DNA of 16,870 bases from DAITAZ01 sp036824045 (GTDB lineage: Bacteria > Pseudomonadota > Gammaproteobacteria > Burkholderiales > Rhodocyclaceae), in the NCBI GenBank assembly GCA_036824045.1, contig DAITAZ010000056.1, forward strand, positions 1 to 16,870. Direction: 5' to 3'. Each line of letters starts with the position of its first letter. Position 1 is the stretch's first letter. Positions 1 through 6,826 of this stretch are shown here, piece by piece. The translations under genes and the position numbers were made by a program. The notes below the pieces were generated by a model. The model was not told where the DNA came from and made no database searches. It worked only from the letters and a program-made list of their open reading frames with translations.

Positions 1-1313
1 ACGGTGCTGACGATGGCCATGATCACCAGCATGGTGAACATGTTCTGGGAGATCACGCCCAGGTCGTAGCCCACGTTGATGACGATGAGCTCCATCAGCG
101 CCCGGGTGTTCATCATGATGCCCAGGGCGTTGGCTTCATGGTGGCTCATTCCGGCGTAGCGCGCCGCGGCGTAGGTGCCGCCAAACTTGCCGAGGGTGGC
201 CAGGAACGCCGTCAGGGCGCACCAGCCCCACAGGGCAAGCGAATCCAGCCCGCCGATGTTGGTGCGCAGGCCCGTGTAGGTGAAGAAGATGGGCAGGAAG
301 AAGACGGTGACGAAGTGGCCGATCCGCTCCTTCCAGGCGGCGATCAGGGCCGGCTCGTCATGCAGCAGCACGCCCATCATGAAGCCGCCGAAGATGGCGA
401 AGATGCCGAGCTGGTAGGTGCCCATGGCGGAGACGAACACGGCCGCCAGCACCACGCCCATCAGGTTGTTGCTAAGGGGTACCCCCGGCTGCGACAAGAC
501 GCCCGAGCCGCCCCCCGAGGGAGCCAGGTCGTGCTTGAGGCGGCCCGGGGAACGACTGGCAAGCGCCGCCTTTCCCTGCATCCGCCGCACCACGCGTTTC
601 ATCAGCGGCCGCACGATGAACCAGCTCGCCAGCCCGAACAGGGCCACCAGCGCCACCTTGGTGGAAAACCCGCCCAGATCGAAACGGGAGACGGTCAGCG
701 TCGTGACCAGGGCCAGCAGCAGCCAGCCGATCACGTCGTTGATCGCCGCGGCGCTGATGGCGATCACCCCCAGCGGCTTACGGGTGAGATCGAACTCGAT
801 CATGATCCGTCCCAGAATGGGCAGGGCGGTGATGCTGAAGGCGGTGGCGATGAACAGGGCGGAAGCGACCCGGTCCGTTCCCGGCGACAGGATCGGCGCA
901 GACCAGAAGCCGAAGCCCAGGCCCAGGGTGAAGGGCAGCACGAGCCCGGCGGCGGACACCCAGGTGACGGCGCGGCGGTTCTGCTTGTCGTTGAGGTGGG
1001 AAAAGTCGAACTCCAGCCCGATCTGGAACATGAGCAGGATCAGCCCCACCTGGGACAGCACCTGCATGGGCTCCGGCGGGGCGGAGCGGAACACCAGGGC
1101 GAACAGGTCCGGCGCCAGCAGGCCGAAGAGCGACGGCCCCAGCAAGATGCCGATGATGATCTCGCCCACCGCTGCCGACTGGCCGGAGCGCAGGGCCAGC
1201 GCGCCGCCCAGCCGCCCCGCCAGCACGATGATGGCCAGTTGCAGCAGGGTGAAGAAGAGGACGGCTTCGCTCTTGTGGACCGCCGAGTTGGCGAGTTGGG
1301 ACTCAACGCTCAT
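1..1313 (-). CDS. CPA2-family cation/proton antiporter, 3' end cut by window
   Basis: This is an integral inner-membrane protein of the monovalent cation:proton antiporter-2 family (KefB/NapA type), exchanging Na+ or K+ for protons. From the ATG at 1313, 437 residues are visible without a stop; the C-terminus lies beyond the left edge. About eleven hydrophobic segments are visible. The family signature GEIIIGILLGP is at residues 50-60, and the transport-site pair is Asn192-Asp193 (AINDVIGW), an ND rather than DD motif, which in this family is associated with electroneutral exchange. No TrkA-N domain is seen in the visible part. Residues about 253-280, between two membrane segments, are low in complexity and rich in Gly/Pro/Ser and are encoded by a palindromic repeat (see 476-554). 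The gene starts 20 bases after the apeQ-like stop, so it may be the last gene of the operon, but no clear Shine-Dalgarno sequence precedes it. The role in pigment biology is unknown. Confidence 0.9.
   Translation of the reverse strand, partial: MSVESQLANSAVHKSEAVLFFTLLQLAIIVLAGRLGGALALRSGQSAAVGEIIIGILLGPSLFGLLAPDLFALVFRSAPPEPMQVLSQVGLILLMFQIGLEFDFSHLNDKQNRRAVTWVSAAGLVLPFTLGLGFGFWSAPILSPGTDRVASALFIATAFSITALPILGRIMIEFDLTRKPLGVIAISAAAINDVIGWLLLALVTTLTVSRFDLGGFSTKVALVALFGLASWFIVRPLMKRVVRRMQGKAALASRSPGRLKHDLAPSGGGSGVLSQPGVPLSNNLMGVVLAAVFVSAMGTYQLGIFAIFGGFMMGVLLHDEPALIAAWKERIGHFVTVFFLPIFFTYTGLRTNIGGLDSLALWGWCALTAFLATLGKFGGTYAAARYAGMSHHEANALGIMMNTRALMELIVINVGYDLGVISQNMFTMLVIMAIVST
476..554 (-). repeat. 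GC-rich palindromic interspersed repeat inside the antiporter gene
   Basis: Read on the minus strand, this stretch contains CCCCGGGCCGCCTCAAG, then the imperfect hairpin GCTCCCTCGGGGGGC (511-525), and ends with the perfect 10-base palindrome GGGGTACCCC (476-485). The layout (GGGCCGCC-CAAG, a CCCTCGGGGGG hairpin, then a G-rich tail) resembles the small palindromic repeats I recall being scattered between genes in Comamonadaceae and related betaproteobacteria; this is from memory, not a search. Here it is translated in frame as a Gly/Pro/Ser-rich insertion in a cytoplasmic loop of the antiporter. The boundaries are approximate. Confidence 0.5.
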
Positions 1314-1333
1314 GGGGGTGCGGGTAAGGCGGT

Positions 1334-2053
1334 TCAGTACATCCCGCCATTGATGGAGATGACCTGACCCGAGATATAGGCCGCCGCCTCGGAAGCAAGA
1401 AAGCCCACCAGATCCGCCACTTCCTCCGGCTGGCCGGCCCGCTGCATGGGCACCAGACGCTTGATGGTTTCGGTATCGAAGCGGCCCTCGATCATGCCGG
1501 TTTCGATGATGCCCGGCGCCACGGCATTGACCGTCACGCCGCGGCTGGCCAGTTCCTGCGCCAGCGATTTGGTGGCCCCGTGCAACGCGCTTTTGGCTGC
1601 GGCGTAATTGACTTGCCCCCGGTTGCCTGCCAGTCCGGCCACCGAGGTGATGTTGATGATCCGCCCCCAGCGGCTGCGCAGCATGGGCAGGGTGAGCGGC
1701 TGCGTGACGTTGAAGAAGCCGTTGAGGGAAACGTCGATCACTCCGTCCCAGCGCTCGCCGCTCATGCCCGGGAACACCGCGTCGGCGTGAATGCCGGCAT
1801 TGTTGACCAGGACCTGGACCGGACCGGTTTCCAGCTCCGTCGCCAGCGCCGCCTGGGTGGCGGCGCGGTCGGTGACATCGAAACACAGGGCACGGGCGCG
1901 ACCGCCTTCGGCCGCGATGGCCGCCACGACGGCTTCGGCCTTGGGCAGATTGCGGTTGGCGTGCACCAGGACTTCCAGGCCGCTGGCTGCCAGTTTGCGG
2001 GCAATGGCGGCGCCAATGCCGCCGCTGGCCCCGGTGACGAGCGCTTTTTTCAT
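1334..2053 (-). CDS. apeQ: 3-oxoacyl-ACP reductase of the aryl polyene pathway (ApeQ-like, FabG family)
   Basis: This 239-residue short-chain dehydrogenase reduces the 3-keto group of ACP-bound polyketide intermediates with NADPH in the cytoplasm. The cofactor loop TGASGGIG is at residues 7-14, NNAG at 84-87, and the catalytic Ser137, Tyr150 and Lys154 (NYAAAKSAL) are all present. The C-terminus is the usual ISGQVISINGGMY. Length and motifs are those of a complete FabG. The reading frame stays open far upstream, but the start is the ATG at 2053, because it overlaps the stop of the dehydratase gene as ATGA and gives the normal MKKALVTGASGGIG N-terminus. It is the last biosynthetic gene of the operon. 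The FabG function is secure; the APE assignment rests on the neighbouring ketosynthase, chain-length factor and dehydratase genes. Confidence 0.93.
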   Translation of the reverse strand: MKKALVTGASGGIGAAIARKLAASGLEVLVHANRNLPKAEAVVAAIAAEGGRARALCFDVTDRAATQAALATELETGPVQVLVNNAGIHADAVFPGMSGERWDGVIDVSLNGFFNVTQPLTLPMLRSRWGRIINITSVAGLAGNRGQVNYAAAKSALHGATKSLAQELASRGVTVNAVAPGIIETGMIEGRFDTETIKRLVPMQRAGQPEEVADLVGFLASEAAAYISGQVISINGGMY

Positions 2054-2496
2054 GGGGACGTCCCTTCCACGGCGGCGGCATCGAGTACGACAGTCGCGCG
2101 GCCTTCCAGCAGGGCTTGTCCCCCGGCGAGCACCTGAAAGCCGTAGAGCACCGTGGTGGCGTCGCCGGAGAGCCGTTGGGCGCGCACATCCAGATCGTCC
2201 GCCAGGTGATCGAGCCGATCCACGTGCAGCACCACGGAGCGCACGCTGGCCAGATAGCCTTGCCTGCCGGGTTCCCCAGCCGCCAGCAGCGCGCCGTGGA
2301 TGGCCATGGCCTGGGCGGCATATTCGATACCGCAGGCGGCGCCCAGACGGCCCGAGGCGCGCAGGGGGTTGTCGGCCTCCCGATGACTGTGGGCGCGGCA
2401 CTGGATGTGCTCGCTGCTCCAGCCATCCACCGCCGCCAGCAGGCACATGCTGCCCTGGTGGGGAATGCGCGCGGCAATCCAAGCGTGATCTAGCAC
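2050..2496 (-). CDS. apeP: Hotdog-fold 3-hydroxyacyl-ACP dehydratase (ApeP-like)
   Basis: This 148-residue protein has the single hotdog fold of FabZ-like dehydratases. It would remove water from 3-hydroxyacyl-ACP to make each polyene double bond. The N-terminal IPHQGSMCLLAAVDGW holds the likely active-site His13, and GIEYAAQAMAIHG (56-68) forms the central helix with the candidate acidic residue Glu58. In characterised APE systems this protein works together with the ApeI dehydratase; the ApeI-like gene here lies about 8.5 kb upstream in the same operon. The start is a GTG at 2496, chosen because GGAGG lies 7 bases upstream and the GTG overlaps the stop of the preceding gene (GTGCTAG). It ends in an ATGA overlap with the ketoreductase gene. 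Pairing with ApeI is inferred from the family. Confidence 0.85.
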   Translation of the reverse strand: MLDHAWIAARIPHQGSMCLLAAVDGWSSEHIQCRAHSHREADNPLRASGRLGAACGIEYAAQAMAIHGALLAAGEPGRQGYLASVRSVVLHVDRLDHLADDLDVRAQRLSGDATTVLYGFQVLAGGQALLEGRATVVLDAAAVEGTSP

Positions 2497-3296
2497 GGTT
2501 GCACCTCCACGCCCAGGCTGAGTGGCGCCAGGTAATCCAGGCTCACCGTCGCGGGTGTCCCTTTGGCCAGGGCAGCCAGCAGGGGCAAGCCGCGCAATGC
2601 GGGAATGGCTTGGCGCAATCCGTCCAGCGTGGGGTCGGCGAGGTGGCTGACGGGGCGTTCGGCAAGGCTCGTCTGGATGGCGGCGAGCGACTGCCCGCTC
2701 TGCCCGGGGCTGAGCAGCAAGGCAATGGCGCCAGCGTCCGGCACCGGCCGCACCCCATGAATGGGGTCGGGGTATTCGGCGTCGTAGGCGATCAGCAAGG
2801 CCGGCGTTTGACTGGTGGCAACCTGAACCATGGCTTCCAGCAGCCCGGCGGCAAAACTCGCATCGTAGGCGCACAGTACCTGGCAGGGCGCCATGGCGCC
2901 TGTGGCGATGCCCCAGTAACCGGCGGCGGTGTTGTGCACCGAGTTGTGAAAACGGGTGGGGGAGACTTGGCGGTCTTCGCCGGCCAGTGTCTCGCACAAG
3001 GCGTGGCAGTTGTGGCCGTCGCCGCAGCTTGCGGAGAACACGGTAGCCAGCGCGGCCGGGTCCTGCCCGGCATGGCGAGCCGCTTCCAGGCCGGCCGCCA
3101 GGGCCAGCTTGACCAGCCGGCTGGCGCGACGCCTTTCGGCCGGGGGCAGCAGCGCCGGGGCGGGCAGGAGGGTGGGCGCGCTGTGCCAGGGGGTGCTGCC
3201 ATCGAGCACGGGGGCTGCTGCGGGCCAATCGGGAAGCCCCGGGGCCAGCAGGCCGATGCCGTCGACCCAGGCGGTGAGCGGGTGGGCGGTGCTCAT
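2490..3296 (-). CDS. apeC: Ketosynthase-like chain length factor (ApeC-like)
   Basis: This 268-residue protein resembles the N-terminal two thirds of a beta-ketoacyl synthase (ketoacyl-synt_2 type), which matches chain-length-factor partners of APE ketosynthases. By eye, the position of the nucleophilic Cys in the neighbouring synthase (STACSSS) corresponds to Tyr144 in CAYDASFAAG, so it should not condense substrates. The C-terminal half with the two catalytic His residues is missing, as expected for this family rather than through truncation. It probably forms a heterodimer with the upstream ApeO-like synthase and limits chain length. It starts at ATG 3296, overlapping the synthase stop as ATGA, and its TAG stop overlaps the GTG start of apeP. 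The family call is firm; the dimer partner is inferred from adjacency and known APE biochemistry. Confidence 0.85.
   Translation of the reverse strand: MSTAHPLTAWVDGIGLLAPGLPDWPAAAPVLDGSTPWHSAPTLLPAPALLPPAERRRASRLVKLALAAGLEAARHAGQDPAALATVFSASCGDGHNCHALCETLAGEDRQVSPTRFHNSVHNTAAGYWGIATGAMAPCQVLCAYDASFAAGLLEAMVQVATSQTPALLIAYDAEYPDPIHGVRPVPDAGAIALLLSPGQSGQSLAAIQTSLAERPVSHLADPTLDGLRQAIPALRGLPLLAALAKGTPATVSLDYLAPLSLGVEVQPC
2504..2508 (-). promoter_or_regulatory. Shine-Dalgarno that fixes the GTG start of apeP
   Basis: GGAGG on the minus strand lies 7 bases before the GTG at 2496, inside the last codons of the chain-length-factor gene. It is one of the clearest ribosome binding sites in the operon and decides the dehydratase start in a reading frame that otherwise runs open far upstream. 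Confidence 0.7.
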
Positions 3297-4486
3297 GATG
3301 GGCGTCCCAAGACGAGGCTGCAGTTGCTGCCGCCGAATCCGAAGGAATTGCTCAGCGCCCGGCGCACGGTTCCGGGCCGGGAAGCGGTCAGGTAGTCGAT
3401 GGGAATCATCGGGTCCGGGTGCCGGGTGCCGGCGCCGCCCGGCAGCAAGTCGTGGCGCAAGGCCAGGGCGCAGGCCACGGCTTCCACCGCGCCGGCCGCG
3501 CCCAGGGTGTGCCCGGTAGCACCCTTGGTGGAGCTGGCGGGGACATGGTTGCCAAACAGGGCAGCCACGGCCTTGCCTTCGGCAGCGTCGTTGCTGGGGG
3601 TGGCGGTGCCGTGCAGATTGATGTAATCGATGTCGGCAGCGCAGAGACCGGCGTCCAGTAGCGCCGCCTCCATGGCCATGCGGGCACCCAGACCTTCGGG
3701 ATGGGGGGCGGACATGTGGTAGGCGTCGCTGGATTCGCCGGCACCAAGGAGCAAGACCGCATCCGCGTCCAGATTGGCCGGGCAGGGCTCAAGCAGTGCG
3801 AAGGCGGCGCCTTCTCCGATGGAAATGCCCCGGCGCTCCGCATCGAACGGCTGGCACGGTTGAGGAGACGTGAGCTCGAGGGAGCGGAATCCGTACAGGG
3901 TGGTGAGGCACAGGGAGTCCACTCCGCCCACGAGGGCGCAATCCACCACCCCGCAAGCCATCATCCGGGCTGCGGCGGCGAATACCTTGGCGGATGAGGA
4001 GCAGGCCGTGGACACGACCACGGCCGGGCCTTCCAGCCCGAAGTATTCGCGGACAAAGCCCGCCACCGAATAGGAATTGTGGGTGGTGGCGTAGCGGTAG
4101 CCCGGGGGCAATGCGCCGCTGACGGGGTCGCGCTGGCGATAGGCGATTTCGGTCTCGAGGATGCCGGAGGTGCTGGTGCCCAGCAATAGGGCCACCCGGC
4201 GCTTGCCGTAACGGCCGATGGCTGCGCGGACATGCGCCTCGAAGCCGTCTGCCCGCAAGCCGAGGAGCGCCAGCCGGTTGTTGCGGCAATCGTGGCGAGC
4301 CAGCGTTTCTGGCAGCCGGATGGCGTCCACGCCGGGTACGGTGCCGATCCAGGTGTCCAGACGGGCGGTTTCAAAATCGCAGGGGGTCAGGCCGCTCCGT
4401 CCGGACTCCAGCGCGTCGCGCATGGCCGGGAGCCCTGCCCCGAGGCAGGTGCTGGCGGTGGAATGGGAAAGGAGCAGGGGCTTCAC
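3293..4486 (-). CDS. apeO: Beta-ketoacyl-ACP synthase (ApeO-like)
   Basis: This is a complete thiolase-fold ketosynthase of about 397 residues that extends the ACP-bound polyene by decarboxylative condensation with malonyl-ACP. Counting from the GTG at 4486, the active-site Cys162 lies in STACSSSAKV, His292 in INLHGTATPSND, Lys321 in SSTKGATGH and His326 in GHTLGAAG; the C-terminal FGFGGSN loop is present. It sits directly before the ApeC-like factor with an ATGA overlap, which supports an ApeO-ApeC heterodimer. The start is uncertain: an in-frame TTG at 4495 also exists, and neither start has a good Shine-Dalgarno sequence. GTG is preferred because MKPLLLS fits the usual short N-terminus of the family. 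A gap of about 75 bases to the methyltransferase gene is the largest inside the operon and may hold a promoter. Confidence 0.92.
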   Translation of the reverse strand: MKPLLLSHSTASTCLGAGLPAMRDALESGRSGLTPCDFETARLDTWIGTVPGVDAIRLPETLARHDCRNNRLALLGLRADGFEAHVRAAIGRYGKRRVALLLGTSTSGILETEIAYRQRDPVSGALPPGYRYATTHNSYSVAGFVREYFGLEGPAVVVSTACSSSAKVFAAAARMMACGVVDCALVGGVDSLCLTTLYGFRSLELTSPQPCQPFDAERRGISIGEGAAFALLEPCPANLDADAVLLLGAGESSDAYHMSAPHPEGLGARMAMEAALLDAGLCAADIDYINLHGTATPSNDAAEGKAVAALFGNHVPASSTKGATGHTLGAAGAVEAVACALALRHDLLPGGAGTRHPDPMIPIDYLTASRPGTVRRALSNSFGFGGSNCSLVLGRPS

Positions 4487-4513
4487 GGGTTGCAAGGCTG
4501 GGTGAAGGTGGCG

Positions 4514-4522
4514 AGTCTAACA
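4514..4522 (-). promoter_or_regulatory. Possible internal extended -10 promoter before apeO
   Basis: On the minus strand the sequence TGTTAGACT has the TGn extension followed by TAGACT, matching four of six bases of the sigma-70 -10 box. It lies in the largest gap inside the operon, about 28 bases before the ketosynthase start. No recognisable -35 box stands 16-18 bases upstream, so this is only a candidate for a second promoter that drives the synthase, chain-length factor, dehydratase and ketoreductase. Confidence 0.3.
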
Positions 4523-4560
4523 GAACGGGAACCGGGGCCTGGATATCTCCGGCCGATGCC

Positions 4561-5286
4561 TTAATCCGCGGGCAGACGTGCCACCAGCATGGTATTGGCA
4601 AAGGGTTTGCCTTCGCTCATGGGAATGGTTTCCACCCGGAAGCCCTGTTGGTCCACAAGTGCGACCCACTCCCGCAGGGAGCGGCAGTAGAGCCGGGGCA
4701 ACCGATGCCCGCGAACGAAGCAGACGAGCTTGTCCATGCCGTTGCAAACGTGAAAGGGCAGGCCGCCCTCCCGGTCGCCGACCCGGGTGATGAACACCCC
4801 TCCCGGCGGCAGGGCCGCCCTCACCCTGCGCAGTATGTCTTCCTGCCCGGGGTAGTCGATGTAGTGGAGTACGTCCAGGATGGTGACCACGTCTGCCTGA
4901 CCAAAGTCGGTGACACAGATGTCGCCCTGGCGGATGCTCACCCGCGGTGCTTCGGCCGCCAAAGCCATGTTGGCCCGGGCCACGTCTTTCGGCATGAGCT
5001 CGAAGCCGCGCAAGCTCTGCACGTGCGGGGGGGGCGGCCAGTTATCCGGCCAGTTGCCCCGCTCGAAGCGGCGCCGGGCCGCGAGCAGCCAGGAGGCAAA
5101 CACCGCCTGGCCGCAGCCAAGGTCCAGAAAATGGCCGCTTGCCGGGAAGAGGCCCCGCCGCAACAGTTCGCGGAAGATGCAGTCTCCGCCCAGCTTGCCC
5201 CGGGCGAAGTGGTAGGCGAAATGGCCGGCCGCGCGGAAGGGCTGGGCGGCCTCGTCCGCCAGGGTTGTGGCAAAGGGGTGGTTCAT
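4561..5286 (-). CDS. SAM-dependent class I methyltransferase
   Basis: This 241-residue soluble protein has a Rossmann-fold methyltransferase core. Motif I, FLDLGCGQAVFA, begins at residue 53, the acidic motif II region is GFELMPKD (94-101), and ADVVTILDVLHYIDYPGQ (131-148) corresponds to motif IV and the following helix. The segment at residues 77-90 (RGNWPDNWPPPPHV) is a proline-rich insertion encoded partly by a run of eight C (G at 5027-5034 on the plus strand). APE clusters normally carry a methyltransferase that modifies the aryl head group, so ring methylation is the likely job; the substrate cannot be read from the sequence. It starts at ATG 5286, overlapping the deacetylase stop as ATGA. 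The C-terminal part is typical of class I enzymes, and I see no frameshift. Confidence 0.85.
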   Translation of the reverse strand: MNHPFATTLADEAAQPFRAAGHFAYHFARGKLGGDCIFRELLRRGLFPASGHFLDLGCGQAVFASWLLAARRRFERGNWPDNWPPPPHVQSLRGFELMPKDVARANMALAAEAPRVSIRQGDICVTDFGQADVVTILDVLHYIDYPGQEDILRRVRAALPPGGVFITRVGDREGGLPFHVCNGMDKLVCFVRGHRLPRLYCRSLREWVALVDQQGFRVETIPMSEGKPFANTMLVARLPAD

Positions 5287-6095
5287 GATGGATCGCTCTC
5301 AAGGGCGGAAGCCAGTGACACCGGGCGCAATCCGCTCGCAGCCATGTGGGCGAGCAGGGCCGGCAGTACCTCCAGGATCAGGGGCTGGCCGTTGGGGGTG
5401 CGGGCGGCGTTGCCATCGTGCAGCAACAGGATCTCGCCGGCCGTCAGATGCTGTCCCAGGCGTTGCAGCGCTCGGTCCGGGTCGCCATAGCGGGTGTCGA
5501 AAGCGCGACGGGACCAGGTGGCAAGCTGCAAATCCAGTCTCGCCAGCACGGGTTCCAGAAACGGGTTGCGCAAGCCGGCTGTGGGGCGGAAGAAGCGGGG
5601 CGGAACGCCCGTGATGTCGGCCAGCGTGGCCTGGCCGTCCGCCACTTCGCGCCGCATCCCCCCTGGCCCAAGCGCGGAGAAGGTCTTGAGGTGGCGCTGG
5701 CTGTGGTTCTCCACGGTATGCCCCCGGGCGAAGATTTCCCGCGCCAGGCCGGGGTGGCGCCGGGCTTGCTCGCCAATGCAGAAGAAACTGGCCCGAGCAT
5801 CGGCCTGGTCCAGCAGATCGAGCACGTGTGGCGTGACCTCCGGGTCCGGCCCATCGTCTATGGTGAGGGCGACTTCACCCCGGGCGGTGGCCGAGGCGGG
5901 GAGGTGGGTCAGGTTGGGGCCCAGCCAGCGGCTGCGGGGCCAGAGCCCGGCGGCGGTGAGCGCCGCGTGATTGGCGGCGAGGGCTGCCAAAGCCTGGGGC
6001 CACAGACCGGGGGCAGCCGCCAGCGCGAGCCCGGCCCCGGCGTGCAGTGCAATGGTGAGCTTGATGAGGGGCGAGGGGTGCCAGGGTCTGGACAT
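5283..6095 (-). CDS. Membrane-anchored polysaccharide deacetylase (NodB/CE4 family)
   Basis: This 270-residue protein carries a NodB-homology domain that hydrolyses N-acetyl groups from amino sugars using a metal ion. Motif 1 is TIDDGPD (78-84, candidate base Asp80 and metal ligand Asp81), motif 2 is HSQRH (131-135, metal His131 and His135), motif 3 is RPTAG (170-174) and motif 5 is LLLHDG (223-228). All key residues are present, so it should be active. Residues about 10-52 form one or two hydrophobic segments that probably anchor it in the inner membrane with the catalytic domain in the periplasm. The reading frame is open upstream, but the ATG at 6095, two bases after the hydrolase stop, gives a sensible N-terminus. 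This family is not part of the standard APE gene set I know. Deacetylation of an amino sugar in the lipid headgroup is a possible role, stated as inference. Confidence 0.85.
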   Translation of the reverse strand: MSRPWHPSPLIKLTIALHAGAGLALAAAPGLWPQALAALAANHAALTAAGLWPRSRWLGPNLTHLPASATARGEVALTIDDGPDPEVTPHVLDLLDQADARASFFCIGEQARRHPGLAREIFARGHTVENHSQRHLKTFSALGPGGMRREVADGQATLADITGVPPRFFRPTAGLRNPFLEPVLARLDLQLATWSRRAFDTRYGDPDRALQRLGQHLTAGEILLLHDGNAARTPNGQPLILEVLPALLAHMAASGLRPVSLASALESDPS

Positions 6096-6097
6096 GG

Positions 6098-6826
6098 TCA
6101 GGCTTTCGCTGCAGGCGGGCGCAGCCAGCCCAGCCCCAGGAACCGTCGCCACAATGCCCGCCAGGGTGCCCAATTGTGGTCGCCCGGCACCCGGTGCACA
6201 GCGCCCGCGGGCAGGCGGCTGCCGAGCAGGGCCATGGCGGTAGCGAACCGGTCTTCCGCCCCGTAGCCAAGAAACACGGGCAAGGCGGGCGGTTGGCCAA
6301 GCCAGTGCCAAATCCGGAATTCTTCGTCCTGGGCCTGCGCTGGCGTCGGCTCCCAGCAACCCGGGCCACCCGCCCCGAGCACGGCGGACACGGTGAGCCG
6401 ACTCCCCGGGTAGGGGGCGAGCAGGCACAGGCCGCTCACCTCCTCGGGGTACTGGCGGGCGTAGGAGAGGGCGAGCAACCCTCCCAGCGAGATCCCCCCA
6501 AGCCACACTTGCTGATAGCCGTGTTCATGGGCTGGCCGGATGAGCTGGTGGCGCAGGGCCGGCAGTGCGGCGCCTCCGGCCAGTTGATCCAGCGTCAGCG
6601 CCGGTAGTGCCAGATCCACCGCTGGTGCCGTGGACGCCAGGGTGGACGGGAACCCCGCCTCGGCGAACTGGGCGGGCGTCATGTAGGCGCCGGGCAGTAG
6701 AACCACCAGCGCATGGGCACGGGTGGGAGCGCGATGCCAGGTGACGGCCAGTTCCAGCGGCGCCCCGTGGGCGTCCCCCGGAAGAATGGCGGCGGGACGG
6801 GAATCGGATTGGGGCGCCGGGGTCAT
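6098..6826 (-). CDS. Alpha/beta hydrolase, probable esterase or thioesterase
   Basis: This 242-residue protein has the alpha/beta hydrolase pattern. The nucleophile elbow GGISLGG places Ser113 as catalytic residue, the acid is probably Asp192 in GYGAEDRF, and the base is His217 in GDHNWAPW. An oxyanion-hole strand appears as VVLLPGAY (41-48). No signal peptide or membrane segment is evident, so it is probably cytoplasmic. It lies between the MMPL exporter gene (ATGA overlap at 6823-6826) and the deacetylase gene (two-base gap), so it belongs to the operon. The hotdog thioesterase that I expect in many APE clusters is not present in this window, and this hydrolase could release or transfer the finished polyene instead. 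That is speculation; substrate and partner cannot be seen. Confidence 0.8.
   Translation of the reverse strand: MTPAPQSDSRPAAILPGDAHGAPLELAVTWHRAPTRAHALVVLLPGAYMTPAQFAEAGFPSTLASTAPAVDLALPALTLDQLAGGAALPALRHQLIRPAHEHGYQQVWLGGISLGGLLALSYARQYPEEVSGLCLLAPYPGSRLTVSAVLGAGGPGCWEPTPAQAQDEEFRIWHWLGQPPALPVFLGYGAEDRFATAMALLGSRLPAGAVHRVPGDHNWAPWRALWRRFLGLGWLRPPAAKA

Noticed and set aside
138..1367. 409-codon open frame on the plus strand opposite the antiporter
   Set aside because: The translation is hydrophilic, Gln/Gly/Asp/Arg-rich and repetitive, while the minus strand gives a clear antiporter with membrane helices.
1334..2482. Ketoreductase as a 382-residue protein with a long N-terminal extension
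   Set aside because: The extension is Arg/Gly/Pro-rich and overlaps the whole dehydratase gene in another frame. The ATG at 2053 gives a normal FabG and an ATGA overlap.
1791..3395. 534-codon open frame on the plus strand opposite apeQ, apeP and apeC
   Set aside because: It crosses three well-supported minus-strand genes and has Arg/Gly/Ala-rich composition without recognisable motifs.
5283..6506. Deacetylase as a 407-residue protein starting at 6506
   Set aside because: The extra N-terminal part overlaps the hydrolase gene and is low in complexity; ATG 6095 follows the hydrolase stop by two bases.
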